A DNA stretch of 6,841 nt, taken from positions 1-6,841 of the forward strand of contig CAYSPM010000141.1 of assembly GCA_964432925.1 (NCBI GenBank), read 5' to 3'. The notes below the pieces were generated by a model. It was not told the origin of the DNA, did no database searches, and saw only the letters and a list, made by a program, of their open reading frames with translations. Numbering within the stretch: position 1 is the stretch's first letter; every line of letters starts with the position of its first letter. Positions 1 through 5,854 of the stretch are shown piece after piece. The position numbers and the translations under genes were made by a program. Origin of the DNA: CAYNTC01 sp964432925 (GTDB lineage: Bacteria; Planctomycetota; Phycisphaerae; Sedimentisphaerales; Anaerobacaceae).

Positions 1-22
1 AGCGTAGCTCCGTGTTGCACAT
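1..22 (-). CDS. Possible 5' end of a minus-strand gene leaving the window
   Basis: On the minus strand a strong Shine-Dalgarno sequence, AGGAGG (34-29), lies six bases before an ATG at 22-20, giving MCNTELR before the window edge. A competing minus-strand ATG at 51-49, in another frame and without a clear SD, reads MCIIVAGGAICATRSYA to the edge. Seven codons are too few to identify a family. The start signal is the only support, and no function can be given. Confidence 0.3.
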
Positions 23-457
23 ATAGCTCCTCCTGCCACAATAATACACATTTTGGCCGTCTTGCAATTGCACAATGCTTAGATGTTACCACCTATATTT
101 GTACCAAATTTACTATGCAATTTTCAAGCGAAATCTTTGGATTTGACGCTGTTCTCTCCAGAGTTCTCCGTTATCCGCAAACTGCGGAGTTCGCCAGGAT
201 TTGCAGGTGTTGTGTCGAGGTGTGTTCCTTAAAGTCACTTAGCCTTACCGATTTCTCGCTCTATCTCAACCACTTGCACTTCTGGCCCACGACCGCTTCT
301 GTTCAGTCGTCAGCAAAGATATACTAATCCGTTGGGCTATCCTTTTACCACTTCTTGGTGATTGGCACATTCCGGCACGGCCCAGGCAGGTGGCTGATAA
401 TAAAGGTTTTAACTTAGCTGCAAATCTCTTATAATACGACCACCCGAGGCCAGAGTT
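23..457. other. Intergenic region upstream of the sigma-factor operon
   Basis: About 435 bases with no gene that I can support. A plus-strand frame is open from the window edge to the stop at 325-327 (an ATG-started 70-residue part begins at 115). It is rich in Cys, Ser and Leu, resembles no family I know, and its ATG has no convincing SD, so I do not call it. A small 5-bp hairpin (TCCGC/GCGGA, 174-188) is present. The right end holds the promoter and SD of the sigma-factor gene. If the left-edge start is real, this is a divergent intergenic region. Confidence 0.5.
407..435 (+). promoter_or_regulatory. Probable promoter of the sigma/anti-sigma operon
   Basis: A perfect -10 hexamer TATAAT lies at 430-435. 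The -35 is weak: TTTTAA at 407-412 gives a 17-base spacer, while TTAACT at 409-414 fits the consensus better but with 15 bases. Predicted transcription start is near 442, leaving a leader of about 15 bases that includes the SD GAGG (446-449). A weak -35 beside a perfect -10 would suit a gene needing low basal or activated expression, but that is inference. Confidence 0.5.
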
Positions 458-1069
458 ATGAGAGCTATTTTTACAAAAATGACCGATGCTGAACTGCTCT
501 CGCTTTACGCAGCAGGCGATGAAGGTGCATTTCGCGAGCTCGTAAATCGCTATAAAAATAGCCTTTATGCATTTCTAAAACAGTTCTTAAACCAGCAGGA
601 TCTGGTCGAGGACGTCTTTCAGGAAACCTTCCTTCAGCTATTCACGAGCAGGGAAAGCTTTGACACCAGCCGACCTCTGCGTCCATGGCTTTTTACCATA
701 GCTGCTAATAAGGCCAAAGACGCCCTTCGCAAGTCTCAACGGGCAAGCGCTGTACCTATAGGCACTATTTCTGAGTCTGAGGAGATGTCGTTTACTGATA
801 TGCTGAACGCCCTTACATCCGACAGCACGATGCCTTACGAGGAACTGGAACGGAATGAGACAGCCGCTCAGGTGAGTCGGATTATAGCGGATATGCCGGA
901 AAATCTGCGAGAAATACTGATTTTGGCGTATTTTAACAAATTTTCATACAAACAAATGGCCGAGGTTCTGGGTATACCTATCGGCACCGTTAAGAGCAGG
1001 CTCCATACAGCCGTTGCACGCTTTGCCAAAGAATACAAGGCAGCGGCTGGTAGTAAGGAACACAAATGA
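458..1069 (+). CDS. ECF-family RNA polymerase sigma factor
   Basis: A 203-residue sigma-70 factor of the extracytoplasmic-function type, expected to bind core RNA polymerase in the cytoplasm and direct it to a small regulon. Region 2 spans about residues 24-92, with the core-binding/-10 helix around DLVEDVFQETFLQLF (48-62) and RPWLFTIAANKAKDALR (75-91). A linker follows (about 93-135), with no region 3. Region 4 spans about 139-190 and includes the DNA-binding helix-turn-helix YKQMAEVLGIPIGTVKSRLH (164-183). Length is normal for the family. The start at 458 is preferred because GAGG (446-449) sits eight bases upstream; a second in-frame Met at residue 8 (479) is possible. Its stop overlaps the next start (ATGA, 1066-1069), so the two are translationally coupled, as is typical of a sigma factor and its anti-sigma partner. 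Family assignment is firm; the signal and target promoters cannot be read from the sequence. Confidence 0.95.
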   Translation: MRAIFTKMTDAELLSLYAAGDEGAFRELVNRYKNSLYAFLKQFLNQQDLVEDVFQETFLQLFTSRESFDTSRPLRPWLFTIAANKAKDALRKSQRASAVPIGTISESEEMSFTDMLNALTSDSTMPYEELERNETAAQVSRIIADMPENLREILILAYFNKFSYKQMAEVLGIPIGTVKSRLHTAVARFAKEYKAAAGSKEHK

Positions 1070-2106
1070 CGTCGTTAACAAACGAGCAGAGACAGCTTCT
1101 ATTTGACTATACGTTGGGATTGACATCTGCGCAAGAGACAGCCGAGGCGAAGGCCCTTATATCCTCCAACACAGAAGCAACGGAACTTCATTCAAAGCTC
1201 AAAGCCATCTTCGCACCGCTTGATACAATCGAGCTCGATGCCTGCTCAGATGAGTTGGCCGACCGAACAATCTTGCGACTGAGACAGCTCATAGATTCAA
1301 GCCACGATCGTCTTGAACAATTACTGGCCGTAGAGCAAACCCATGGAGCCACTATCAAGTTTGGATTGTGGCGAAACTTCAGCGAAGTTATTACCGTAGC
1401 TGCCGTGCTTATGCTCATCGCGGCTGTTTCAATCCCGTCTTTAGGTTTAGCTCGCGAGAAGTACAGACAGCACCGCTGCCAGATGCAATTAGGTAACATC
1501 TTTCAGGGCTTTAACAATTATATCACCGATCATGATGGTGAATTGCCTTCTGTCGCGAAGGAAGAAGGTTCACCGTGGTGGAAGGTTGGTTACCAGGGAA
1601 GCGAGAATCATTCCAACACCCGACCTGTATGGCTTCTGGTTAAGAATGGCTATGTCAAGCCAGCCAATTTTGTCTGTCCCGGCAGGCCTGAGAAGAAGAA
1701 ACTGCGATTCGCAGACTTACAGGTGCAAGAGTACAACGATTTTCCCGGCAGGGCCTATGTTAGCTTTAGTTTCCGGATTAGGTGCCGGAAGGTGCACAGT
1801 TCTGCTCTTCGCGGACGGAAGGTCCTGATGGCAGATTTGAATCCTCTATCTGAAAGAATGCCACGTGACTATTCTCAGCCGTTTAGAGTGCGCTTAAGTG
1901 AGGAGCTACTGAAATCCAATAGTATTAATCATAACCGCAAGGGCCAGAACGTGATGTTCTGCGATGGTTCCGTTGAGTTTGAAAAAACACGCCATGCCGG
2001 CCTTTCGGACGATGACATGTTCACGCTACAGGAGATGTGTTCCGGCTCGGAAGTAAACGGCTGCGAAATACCCTCATGTGAAACCGATGCTTTCCTTGCT
2101 CCTTGA
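1066..2106 (+). CDS. Putative anti-sigma factor fused to a prepilin-like H-x-DG domain
   Basis: A 346-residue membrane protein in three parts. Residues 1-95 are a charged helical cytoplasmic domain beginning TNEQRQLLFDYTLGLTS, resembling planctomycete anti-sigma N-termini but without a zinc-binding HxxxCxxC motif. Residues 108-128 form one transmembrane helix (VITVAAVLMLIAAVSIPSLG). This runs directly into AREKYRQHRCQMQLGNI (129-145) and a DHDGELP segment (155-161), the pattern of type IV/type II pseudopilin-like proteins (DUF1559/SBP_bac_10-like) that usually reads LLPALxxAREKARxxxCxxNLKQI. Near the C-terminus, INHNRKGQNVMFCDGSVEF (287-305) matches the H-x(9-10)-DG box. There is no N-terminal prepilin peptidase site, so processing as a pilin is unlikely. 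The ATG overlaps the sigma-factor stop by four bases. I infer that the N-terminal part holds the sigma factor and the outer domain senses an envelope signal. The prepilin-like half is clear, the anti-sigma role is inferred from context. Confidence 0.8.
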   Translation: MTSLTNEQRQLLFDYTLGLTSAQETAEAKALISSNTEATELHSKLKAIFAPLDTIELDACSDELADRTILRLRQLIDSSHDRLEQLLAVEQTHGATIKFGLWRNFSEVITVAAVLMLIAAVSIPSLGLAREKYRQHRCQMQLGNIFQGFNNYITDHDGELPSVAKEEGSPWWKVGYQGSENHSNTRPVWLLVKNGYVKPANFVCPGRPEKKKLRFADLQVQEYNDFPGRAYVSFSFRIRCRKVHSSALRGRKVLMADLNPLSERMPRDYSQPFRVRLSEELLKSNSINHNRKGQNVMFCDGSVEFEKTRHAGLSDDDMFTLQEMCSGSEVNGCEIPSCETDAFLAP

Positions 2107-2231
2107 TCTACTACGCCTTAGGCTGGATGAGTCCCACTTCACACCGGCAAGATATGTTTCACCATTAAAAATTGATCCTTTTGCGCAGGGATTCCGGCAC
2201 ATCATATCAATTGTGCTTGATATTTGCGCCT

Positions 2232-2444
2232 TTGTCATTTCGACCGATTTATCCTTCGCAGTCCCTAAGGGGCGGAGAATGGAAGCCCATAAGGGCCGAA
2301 GTGGAGAAATCTTTTAATGGCTTAGCCATTAAAGGCTAAGCCATTAAAAAGCAGACCTGTCCCGAGCCAAGCCGAGTGATTTCTCGACTACGCTCCCCCT
2401 TCGACCTCGCTCAGGGCTAAAGGCTGAATCGCTCGAGATGACAA
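2232..2444. repeat. MITE-like palindromic intergenic element with terminal inverted repeats
   Basis: The left end TTGTCATTTCGACCGA (2232-2247) is the reverse complement of the right end TCGCTCGAGATGACAA (2429-2444) at 14 of 16 positions. A second arm pair lies inside: GAGAAATC (2304-2311) and GATTTCTC (2378-2385), an exact match. The centre is a perfect hairpin at 2312-2349. The motif GTCATTTCGACCGA ... GTGGAGAAATC is a type of dispersed intergenic repeat familiar from many environmental bacterial genomes. No transposase is encoded, so any mobility would be in trans. Each half carries an extra segment bounded by short direct repeats (CCGA on the left, CGCTC on the right). Confidence 0.6.
2312..2349. 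repeat. Perfect 16-bp inverted repeat, possible bidirectional terminator
   Basis: Arms TTTTAATGGCTTAGCC (2312-2327) and GGCTAAGCCATTAAAA (2334-2349) are exact reverse complements around a six-base ATTAAA loop. The A and T flanks make it usable as a terminator on either strand, between two convergent genes. AGCCATTAAA occurs twice (2324-2333 and 2339-2348), and the first copy can instead pair with TTTAATGGCT (2313-2322), so two mutually exclusive hairpins are possible. It also forms the centre of the MITE-like element. Confidence 0.55.
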
Positions 2445-2531
2445 GAATAAGTGCATTGACTATTCACAATCAGTATAACGAATCAATAATGGAGCTACGA
2501 CAATAAAAAATAAGCACGGTGTATCTTCAAG

Positions 2532-3530
2532 TCAACTCTTTTGCCGAGTCACATTAGCAAGACATATCCGAGCATTTCTTTTTAATCTTTCAAGACCTGC
2601 ACGCTGAATTGGAGAATCTGCAAACTCCATATCAAAAGCCTCCTGTGTCAAATCTAAAATATGGTACAGATCAAGCCAAGCTCTGTTGCGATATAATTTG
2701 AACTGGCTGTTTTTACACGCAGGTGCATTCTTCTGAAAGGGACAGGCAAGAATACATTCGTCACAACCAAAGAGCCGATCATAAATTTTTCCGGCTAATT
2801 CCGTTGGTACCTCGTCTTTGTGCTCTATTGTTAAATAGTTGATACATCTGGTGGCATCAAACTGTCCAGCAGGTTTTAAGGCTCCTGTAGGACAGGCTTC
2901 TATGCACATGTGACAATCATCGCACAGAGTGGTGACCGACTCAGGGGATCGTTTAATCTGGTCAAGGTCAGTGGAGATAGGCTCGTCGGGTTGTAGTTTC
3001 AGTGTGGTCACTATCTCACCAAGGAATATCTGTGGACCCAGTGCGGGATTAATTAGCATATGATTTCTCCCGATGAAGCCCAGGCCGGCTCTGGCTGCCA
3101 AGGCTCGCTCGGCCAGCGGAGCTGAGTCAACGCAAACCTTGAATTTGTGGTTTTCTTCGAGACGTGAGCTAATAAAATCTATGAGCTTGTGCAGTTGCCT
3201 CTTAATATACGAATGATAGTCTTGGTATTGGGCGTAAACCGCGACCCTGCCATGAGGCGCATTTGCGCGATTTTGTTCATGCTTGGGTCTGGGTGGTTTG
3301 AAGTTTAAGCCGACAACAATAACCGATTGTGCACCTCTTAAAAGTTCGGAAGGATTGATTCTTTTCTCAAAATTCCTGTGCATGTAGGTCATCTGTCCAG
3401 CGTAGCCGGCGCTTAGCCAATCGGAGAAGAACTTAACATGCTCAGCACTTATCGGTGGGGCGTCTGTTATGCCGACCAGGTCGAAGCCTAATTCAAGTGC
3501 TTTGTGCTTTATTTCTTGGGCTAATTTCAT
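2532..3530 (-). CDS. queG: Epoxyqueuosine reductase QueG
   Basis: Catalyses the last step of queuosine synthesis: cobalamin-dependent reduction of epoxyqueuosine to queuosine at the wobble base of tRNAs with GUN anticodons. Numbered from the chosen start (332 residues), the catalytic core shows VDSAPLAERALAARAGLGFIG (134-154), with the family's conserved Asp at 135, followed by the glycine-rich GRNHMLINPALG. The ferredoxin part has CDDCHMCIEACP (Cys 203, 206, 209, 213), Cys229 in RCINYLTIE, and GCDECILACP (Cys 256, 259, 263): eight cysteines for two [4Fe-4S] clusters. The protein ends soon after the domain, at NARICLANVTRQKS, so it is shorter than the E. coli type and lacks most of the C-terminal HEAT-like region. 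I chose the ATG at 3530 because family homology begins at MKLAQEIKHKALELGFDLVG. An in-frame ATG at 3638 would add 36 Lys-rich residues and has no SD. No queuosine neighbour genes are visible. Confidence 0.95.
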   Translation of the reverse strand: MKLAQEIKHKALELGFDLVGITDAPPISAEHVKFFSDWLSAGYAGQMTYMHRNFEKRINPSELLRGAQSVIVVGLNFKPPRPKHEQNRANAPHGRVAVYAQYQDYHSYIKRQLHKLIDFISSRLEENHKFKVCVDSAPLAERALAARAGLGFIGRNHMLINPALGPQIFLGEIVTTLKLQPDEPISTDLDQIKRSPESVTTLCDDCHMCIEACPTGALKPAGQFDATRCINYLTIEHKDEVPTELAGKIYDRLFGCDECILACPFQKNAPACKNSQFKLYRNRAWLDLYHILDLTQEAFDMEFADSPIQRAGLERLKRNARICLANVTRQKS

Positions 3531-3537
3531 AGTAGTT

Positions 3538-3543
3538 ATTATA
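3538..3543 (-). promoter_or_regulatory. Possible -10 box of a near-leaderless queG promoter
   Basis: A perfect minus-strand TATAAT at 3543-3538 lies seven bases before the queG ATG (3530), so transcription would begin at or within a base or two of the start codon. No SD precedes this ATG. The -35 region, CTCAAA (3566-3561), matches consensus at only three of six bases, so this is tentative. If transcription instead starts further upstream, the longer start at 3638 becomes possible. Confidence 0.3.
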
Positions 3544-3830
3544 ACGAATCGTGCCGCATTTTTGAGGATGTATCCGAATTTCTGTTTCTTTTTGATACTG
3601 TTCTTGCGTTTTACAACATGTGAAATAGTGGAGGTCATTTTGAGCTAAGAGTTGCTGCTTTAACGCGACTAAGCTTTCTTCAATAACAAAGACGAGCTGT
3701 TGACCATTAGCTTCGCAGACGCCTAGAAATCCAAATCAAATAAAGGGCGAAGATATCTGTCATTGACTTGGTTTGACGCTAGCGCCAGGTTCGTTACAAA
3801 GAGAATGTAGATGTACAGTCCATTCAAAGA

Positions 3831-3863
3831 AAAAGGCCGAGAACCGGAAGCTCTCGGCCTTTT
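3831..3863 (-). terminator. Rho-independent terminator of the PEP-CTERM gene
   Basis: AAAAGGCCGAGA (3831-3842) and TCTCGGCCTTTT (3852-3863) are exact 12-base reverse complements with a nine-base loop. On the minus strand the stem is followed by CTTTTTCTTT. It lies 14 bases after the stop of the PEP-CTERM gene. Confidence 0.85.
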
Positions 3864-3877
3864 GGTACTGTGTGTGG

Positions 3878-4528
3878 CTATAATGTCTTGCGCATACGCA
3901 ACCAGCCGATTAGACTTACCCCAATACCGCCAAGGACAACGGCGCCCGGGGCGGGAATAATGCCATTATTTATAAACGATTCACTTCCGCCACAGTAAAA
4001 TCCTTGAACGTGAATGCCAATACGAAGGTCACTAGTGTCCATACTGCTAATCACACTGTCGAAAGTGTTTCCGCTCTGCAGGTTAAAGATTATCCCGAGC
4101 GATTCGTAAGGATTGACGCCATTCGCGACAATAGGTGGATCCGAATCGGCTGAAAATCCTAAGGTTGTTACAAACGCCGGCACCACGGTGTTACCACCAG
4201 GCAGGTTCCCAGGTGATGCAAGTTGTGAGAACGAAACTCCCGGATCGGAATTGTCAATCATGGCGATGGCCGACAATACACTCGCATCGTCATCAAAATA
4301 CACATCCGTAATCGAACAGGTTTTTGGACCAGTGTTTATGAAATTAAAGAGCACATTATTACCACCTGCGTCACTTGCTGCGACGAGCAACTGTGCTTCG
4401 CCGGTAGCGGCATCAGTAGCCTTATTGTTTGTAATGCACTCGAAACTGTACGTGATGTTAGCTCTCGTAGAAGCAGGATGAACACCAAGAGCAATTACTA
4501 CCGCCAGTAAAACCAGTCTTTTCATCAT
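3878..4528 (-). CDS. PEP-CTERM sorting domain protein, secreted
   Basis: A 216-residue exported protein. Residues 1-23 are a signal peptide (MMKRLVLLAVVIALGVHP, probable cleavage after STRA). Residues 24-190 are a mature domain of unknown function with GVSFSQLASPGNLPGGN (97-113), FSADSDPP (125-132) and RIGIHVQGF (169-177), a pattern I associate with a paralogous planctomycete PEP-CTERM family. The tail is a PAPGA motif (192-196, a PEP variant), a hydrophobic helix (about 197-210) and the basic end GWLRMRKTL. In this system exosortase cleaves the tail after export, releasing or attaching the protein at the surface; no exosortase gene is in the window. The first of two adjacent ATGs is preferred: AGGGGG (4542-4537) is eight bases away, against eleven for the second. 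It has its own terminator and appears monocistronic. Two relics of similar tails lie upstream. Confidence 0.85.
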   Translation of the reverse strand: MMKRLVLLAVVIALGVHPASTRANITYSFECITNNKATDAATGEAQLLVAASDAGGNNVLFNFINTGPKTCSITDVYFDDDASVLSAIAMIDNSDPGVSFSQLASPGNLPGGNTVVPAFVTTLGFSADSDPPIVANGVNPYESLGIIFNLQSGNTFDSVISSMDTSDLRIGIHVQGFYCGGSESFINNGIIPAPGAVVLGGIGVSLIGWLRMRKTL

Positions 4529-4890
4529 AATCTTTACCCCCTAGAATGAAACTTACATGTTATTCAGTTAGGTTCGGCTTGTGAACGGAAACTACAAAGC
4601 CACCAATGAGTCAAACCATCCGTCCAGATAAAACCAAGCCTAAGAACCATCCCCCAATGGAATTTGCTTATTAGTGATTATAGTATCAAAACAACGCGCG
4701 TAAATCAAGACTTTTCTAGTGGAATAATAAGCCACAACGTGACATTTTCTTCAGGAACTCTCTGGTGAGCCAAAACCAAAATAATTTCCGGACTAACCTG
4801 CGTGACACGGTGACAATAATCTCCATATTTTTCTTATTTTGTTAGCAAAACCAACCGTTGTAAACGCGACATACCGCCCCAGAAAAGATA

Positions 4891-4921
4891 AAAGACCGTG
4901 GCTCGTTTTACTACGGCCTTT
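4891..4921 (-). terminator. Terminator-like hairpin after the first PEP-CTERM relic
   Basis: On the minus strand AAAGGCCGT (4921-4913) pairs with ACGGTCTTT (4899-4891) through nine pairs including one G-U, with a 13-base loop, then TATCTTTTCT. It lies 24 bases after the stop of the relic tail at 4946-4990, in the same arrangement as the terminator of the intact gene. Its stem resembles that of the intact gene's terminator (AAAGGCCG core). Confidence 0.55.
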
Positions 4922-4945
4922 CCATACGGTCCTTGTTAGGCACCA

Positions 4946-4990
4946 TCATAGCATTTTACATCTGCGCAGCCAGCCGACAAGGCCTATCCC
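4946..4990 (-). pseudogene. Relic C-terminus of a PEP-CTERM gene, copy 1
   Basis: The minus strand reads GIGLVGWLRRCKML-stop (4990-4946), closely matching the end of the intact PEP-CTERM protein (GIGVSLIGWLRMRKTL-stop) and the usual GWLRRRRxL end of this family. The next codons upstream are D, Q and then an in-frame TAA, so no PAPGA motif and no gene body remain. A terminator-like hairpin follows. I infer the 3' end of a decayed gene. Fifteen codons are short evidence on their own; the repeat of the pattern at 5731-5763 strengthens it. Confidence 0.5.
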
Positions 4991-5039
4991 CTGATCTTAG
5001 CCGGCGTTGACCTCAGGGCTGTTTTTCAGGGCCACACTA

Positions 5040-5068
5040 GAAAAAAACAAGAAAAGCCTGTTTTTTTC
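5040..5068. repeat. A-rich perfect inverted repeat
   Basis: GAAAAAAACA (5040-5049) and TGTTTTTTTC (5059-5068) are exact reverse complements around a nine-base loop. The stem is nearly all A-T, so it would be a weak terminator. Function unknown. Confidence 0.3.
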
Positions 5069-5475
5069 GATCTGCTCAAATGAAATTTCCGAGTGAGAAT
5101 ATACCACGTTATCGGGGTTAAGCGGATGAAGGTATATGGTTTGTAAGAAAAGCGGTGAGCTGTACTGATGGGAGTTTGAGTAGAATACAGAAAAAGTAGG
5201 GAATTGCCAAATTGTTGATGCTCTTACCTGTGTTTAACCTGGTATGAATGCCACGGCTAACGCCATCTAAAAAGGTTCAAGATTTGGTGTGAAATCTGCC
5301 GATGCACTTCATTAGACTTCGTAGAATATAATGGCTCTGAGAAATGGCCAGTGCGGTTATGTTAGCTTGAACTTGCATTGTCCGCCTTTGGATTCGCATA
5401 CAAGTCAGGGCGTAATTTAGGCTTTGCGAGGGAAAGCTAAGAATAAAAGGAAAGAGCCATAAACTACTTAATATT

Positions 5476-5558
5476 GCTCCTGTGAAGTACAGGGCGAGTT
5501 TTTCAAACATAACAAAAAGAAACTAACGGAATACTCTCGCTACTGCTATCACAGGAGC
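5476..5558. repeat. Long-range inverted repeat, 10 bp arms
   Basis: GCTCCTGTGA (5476-5485) and TCACAGGAGC (5549-5558) are exact reverse complements 63 bases apart. An inner pair GCGAG (5494-5498) and CTCGC (5536-5540) is placed symmetrically, eight bases inside each arm. It could be a small decayed inverted-repeat element or a structured RNA. On the plus strand the right arm is followed by TTTTTCTTT. No transposase or known family is visible. Confidence 0.3.
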
Positions 5559-5655
5559 TTTTTCTTTAGTGTGCTCGTCCTCCATGTCGCTATGCTACAC
5601 AAGCCAAGCGCAACGGTAGTAGCTCATTATTAGCTGAAAACTTCACGAAACTAAG

Positions 5656-5688
5656 AAAGGGCTGCAAGCGAATTCTTAGAAGCCCTTT
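5656..5688 (-). terminator. Terminator-like hairpin after the second PEP-CTERM relic
   Basis: AAAGGGCT (5656-5663) and AGCCCTTT (5681-5688) are exact reverse complements with a 17-base loop. On the minus strand it lies 42 bases after the relic stop at 5731 and is followed by CTTAGTTTC. The T-tract is short and the orientation is taken mainly from context. Confidence 0.4.
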
Positions 5689-5730
5689 GCGTTTGCCCAA
5701 ATGGCATGCTCCTGATCGACGAGATACGAA

Positions 5731-5763
5731 TCACAGCGTTCTGTATCTGCGCAGCCAGCCAAT
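5731..5763 (-). pseudogene. Relic C-terminus of a PEP-CTERM gene, copy 2
   Basis: The minus strand reads IGWLRRYRTL-stop (5763-5731). It shares 16 identical bases (5745-5760) with copy 1 (4960-4975), and the following bases code for the same type of end. Upstream codons (SPSE, then an in-frame TAA) are not hydrophobic, so only the extreme tail remains. The body has been lost and the vapBC operon lies about 90 bases further upstream. Replacement by arrival of vapBC is possible but unproven. Confidence 0.45.
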
Positions 5764-5854
5764 TTCTGAGGGACTTTCTTACGAAGAATTATATCTGATA
5801 GCAAGACTATGAGTGCTGTTGTAGGAGAGTCAGAAATCGCTATGCGGCGCTTTT

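Larger units (their letters stand above)
2107..2531. other. Intergenic region between convergent genes, with a MITE-like element
   Basis: About 425 bases between the 3' ends of the anti-sigma-like gene (+) and queG (-). Bases 2107-2231 show nothing I recognise. Bases 2232-2444 form the inverted-repeat element listed separately. Bases 2445-2531 are AT-rich, with no clear terminator for queG. A frame at 2078-2317 runs out of the upstream gene into the repeat and is not a gene. Confidence 0.6.
3531..3877. other. Intergenic region between the PEP-CTERM gene and queG
   Basis: About 347 bases. It holds a minus-strand TATAAT (3543-3538) close to the queG start, an in-frame 36-codon upstream extension of queG (3638-3531) that I treat as untranslated, and the terminator of the PEP-CTERM gene (3831-3863). 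I see nothing else, and no second gene. Confidence 0.5.
4529..5854. other. Gene desert with relics of PEP-CTERM genes
   Basis: About 1.3 kb with no intact gene that I can support. It holds the SD of the PEP-CTERM gene and a lone minus-strand TATAAT (4682-4677) whose nearest -35-like TTGATT is 20 bases away. It also has two minus-strand C-terminal PEP-CTERM relics, two terminator-like hairpins, an A-rich hairpin at 5040-5068 and a long-range inverted repeat at 5476/5558. A minus-strand 77-codon frame (5277-5510) starts with a hydrophobic stretch but has no SD and no recognisable family. Confidence 0.6.

Noticed and set aside
1..327. Plus-strand frame open from the window edge to 327 (ATG at 115)
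   Set aside because: Cys/Ser/Leu-rich with no recognisable family or motif and no SD at 115. It could be chance or the tail of an unknown gene, so it is described only as part of the intergenic region.
1188..1828. Other frames within the sigma/anti-sigma operon (1188-1499 minus, 1532-1828 plus)
   Set aside because: They lie fully inside a well-supported coding gene and resemble no family.
3531..3638. 36-residue N-terminal extension of QueG
   Set aside because: Lys-rich, no SD, and family homology begins at the ATG at 3530, with a TATAAT inside the extension.
4113..4481. Plus-strand 122-codon frame opposite the PEP-CTERM gene
   Set aside because: It is the antisense shadow of a gene with signal peptide, SD and sorting tail.
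4988..5031. CCCTGA / TCAGGG hairpin followed by GTTTTT on the plus strand as a terminator
   Set aside because: Only six pairs with a long loop and no plus-strand gene upstream; the second TCAGGG copy makes it ambiguous.
5277..5510. Minus-strand 77-codon frame with a hydrophobic start
   Set aside because: No SD before its ATG, no recognisable family, and it crosses an inverted repeat. Its C-terminal half has no clear pattern.
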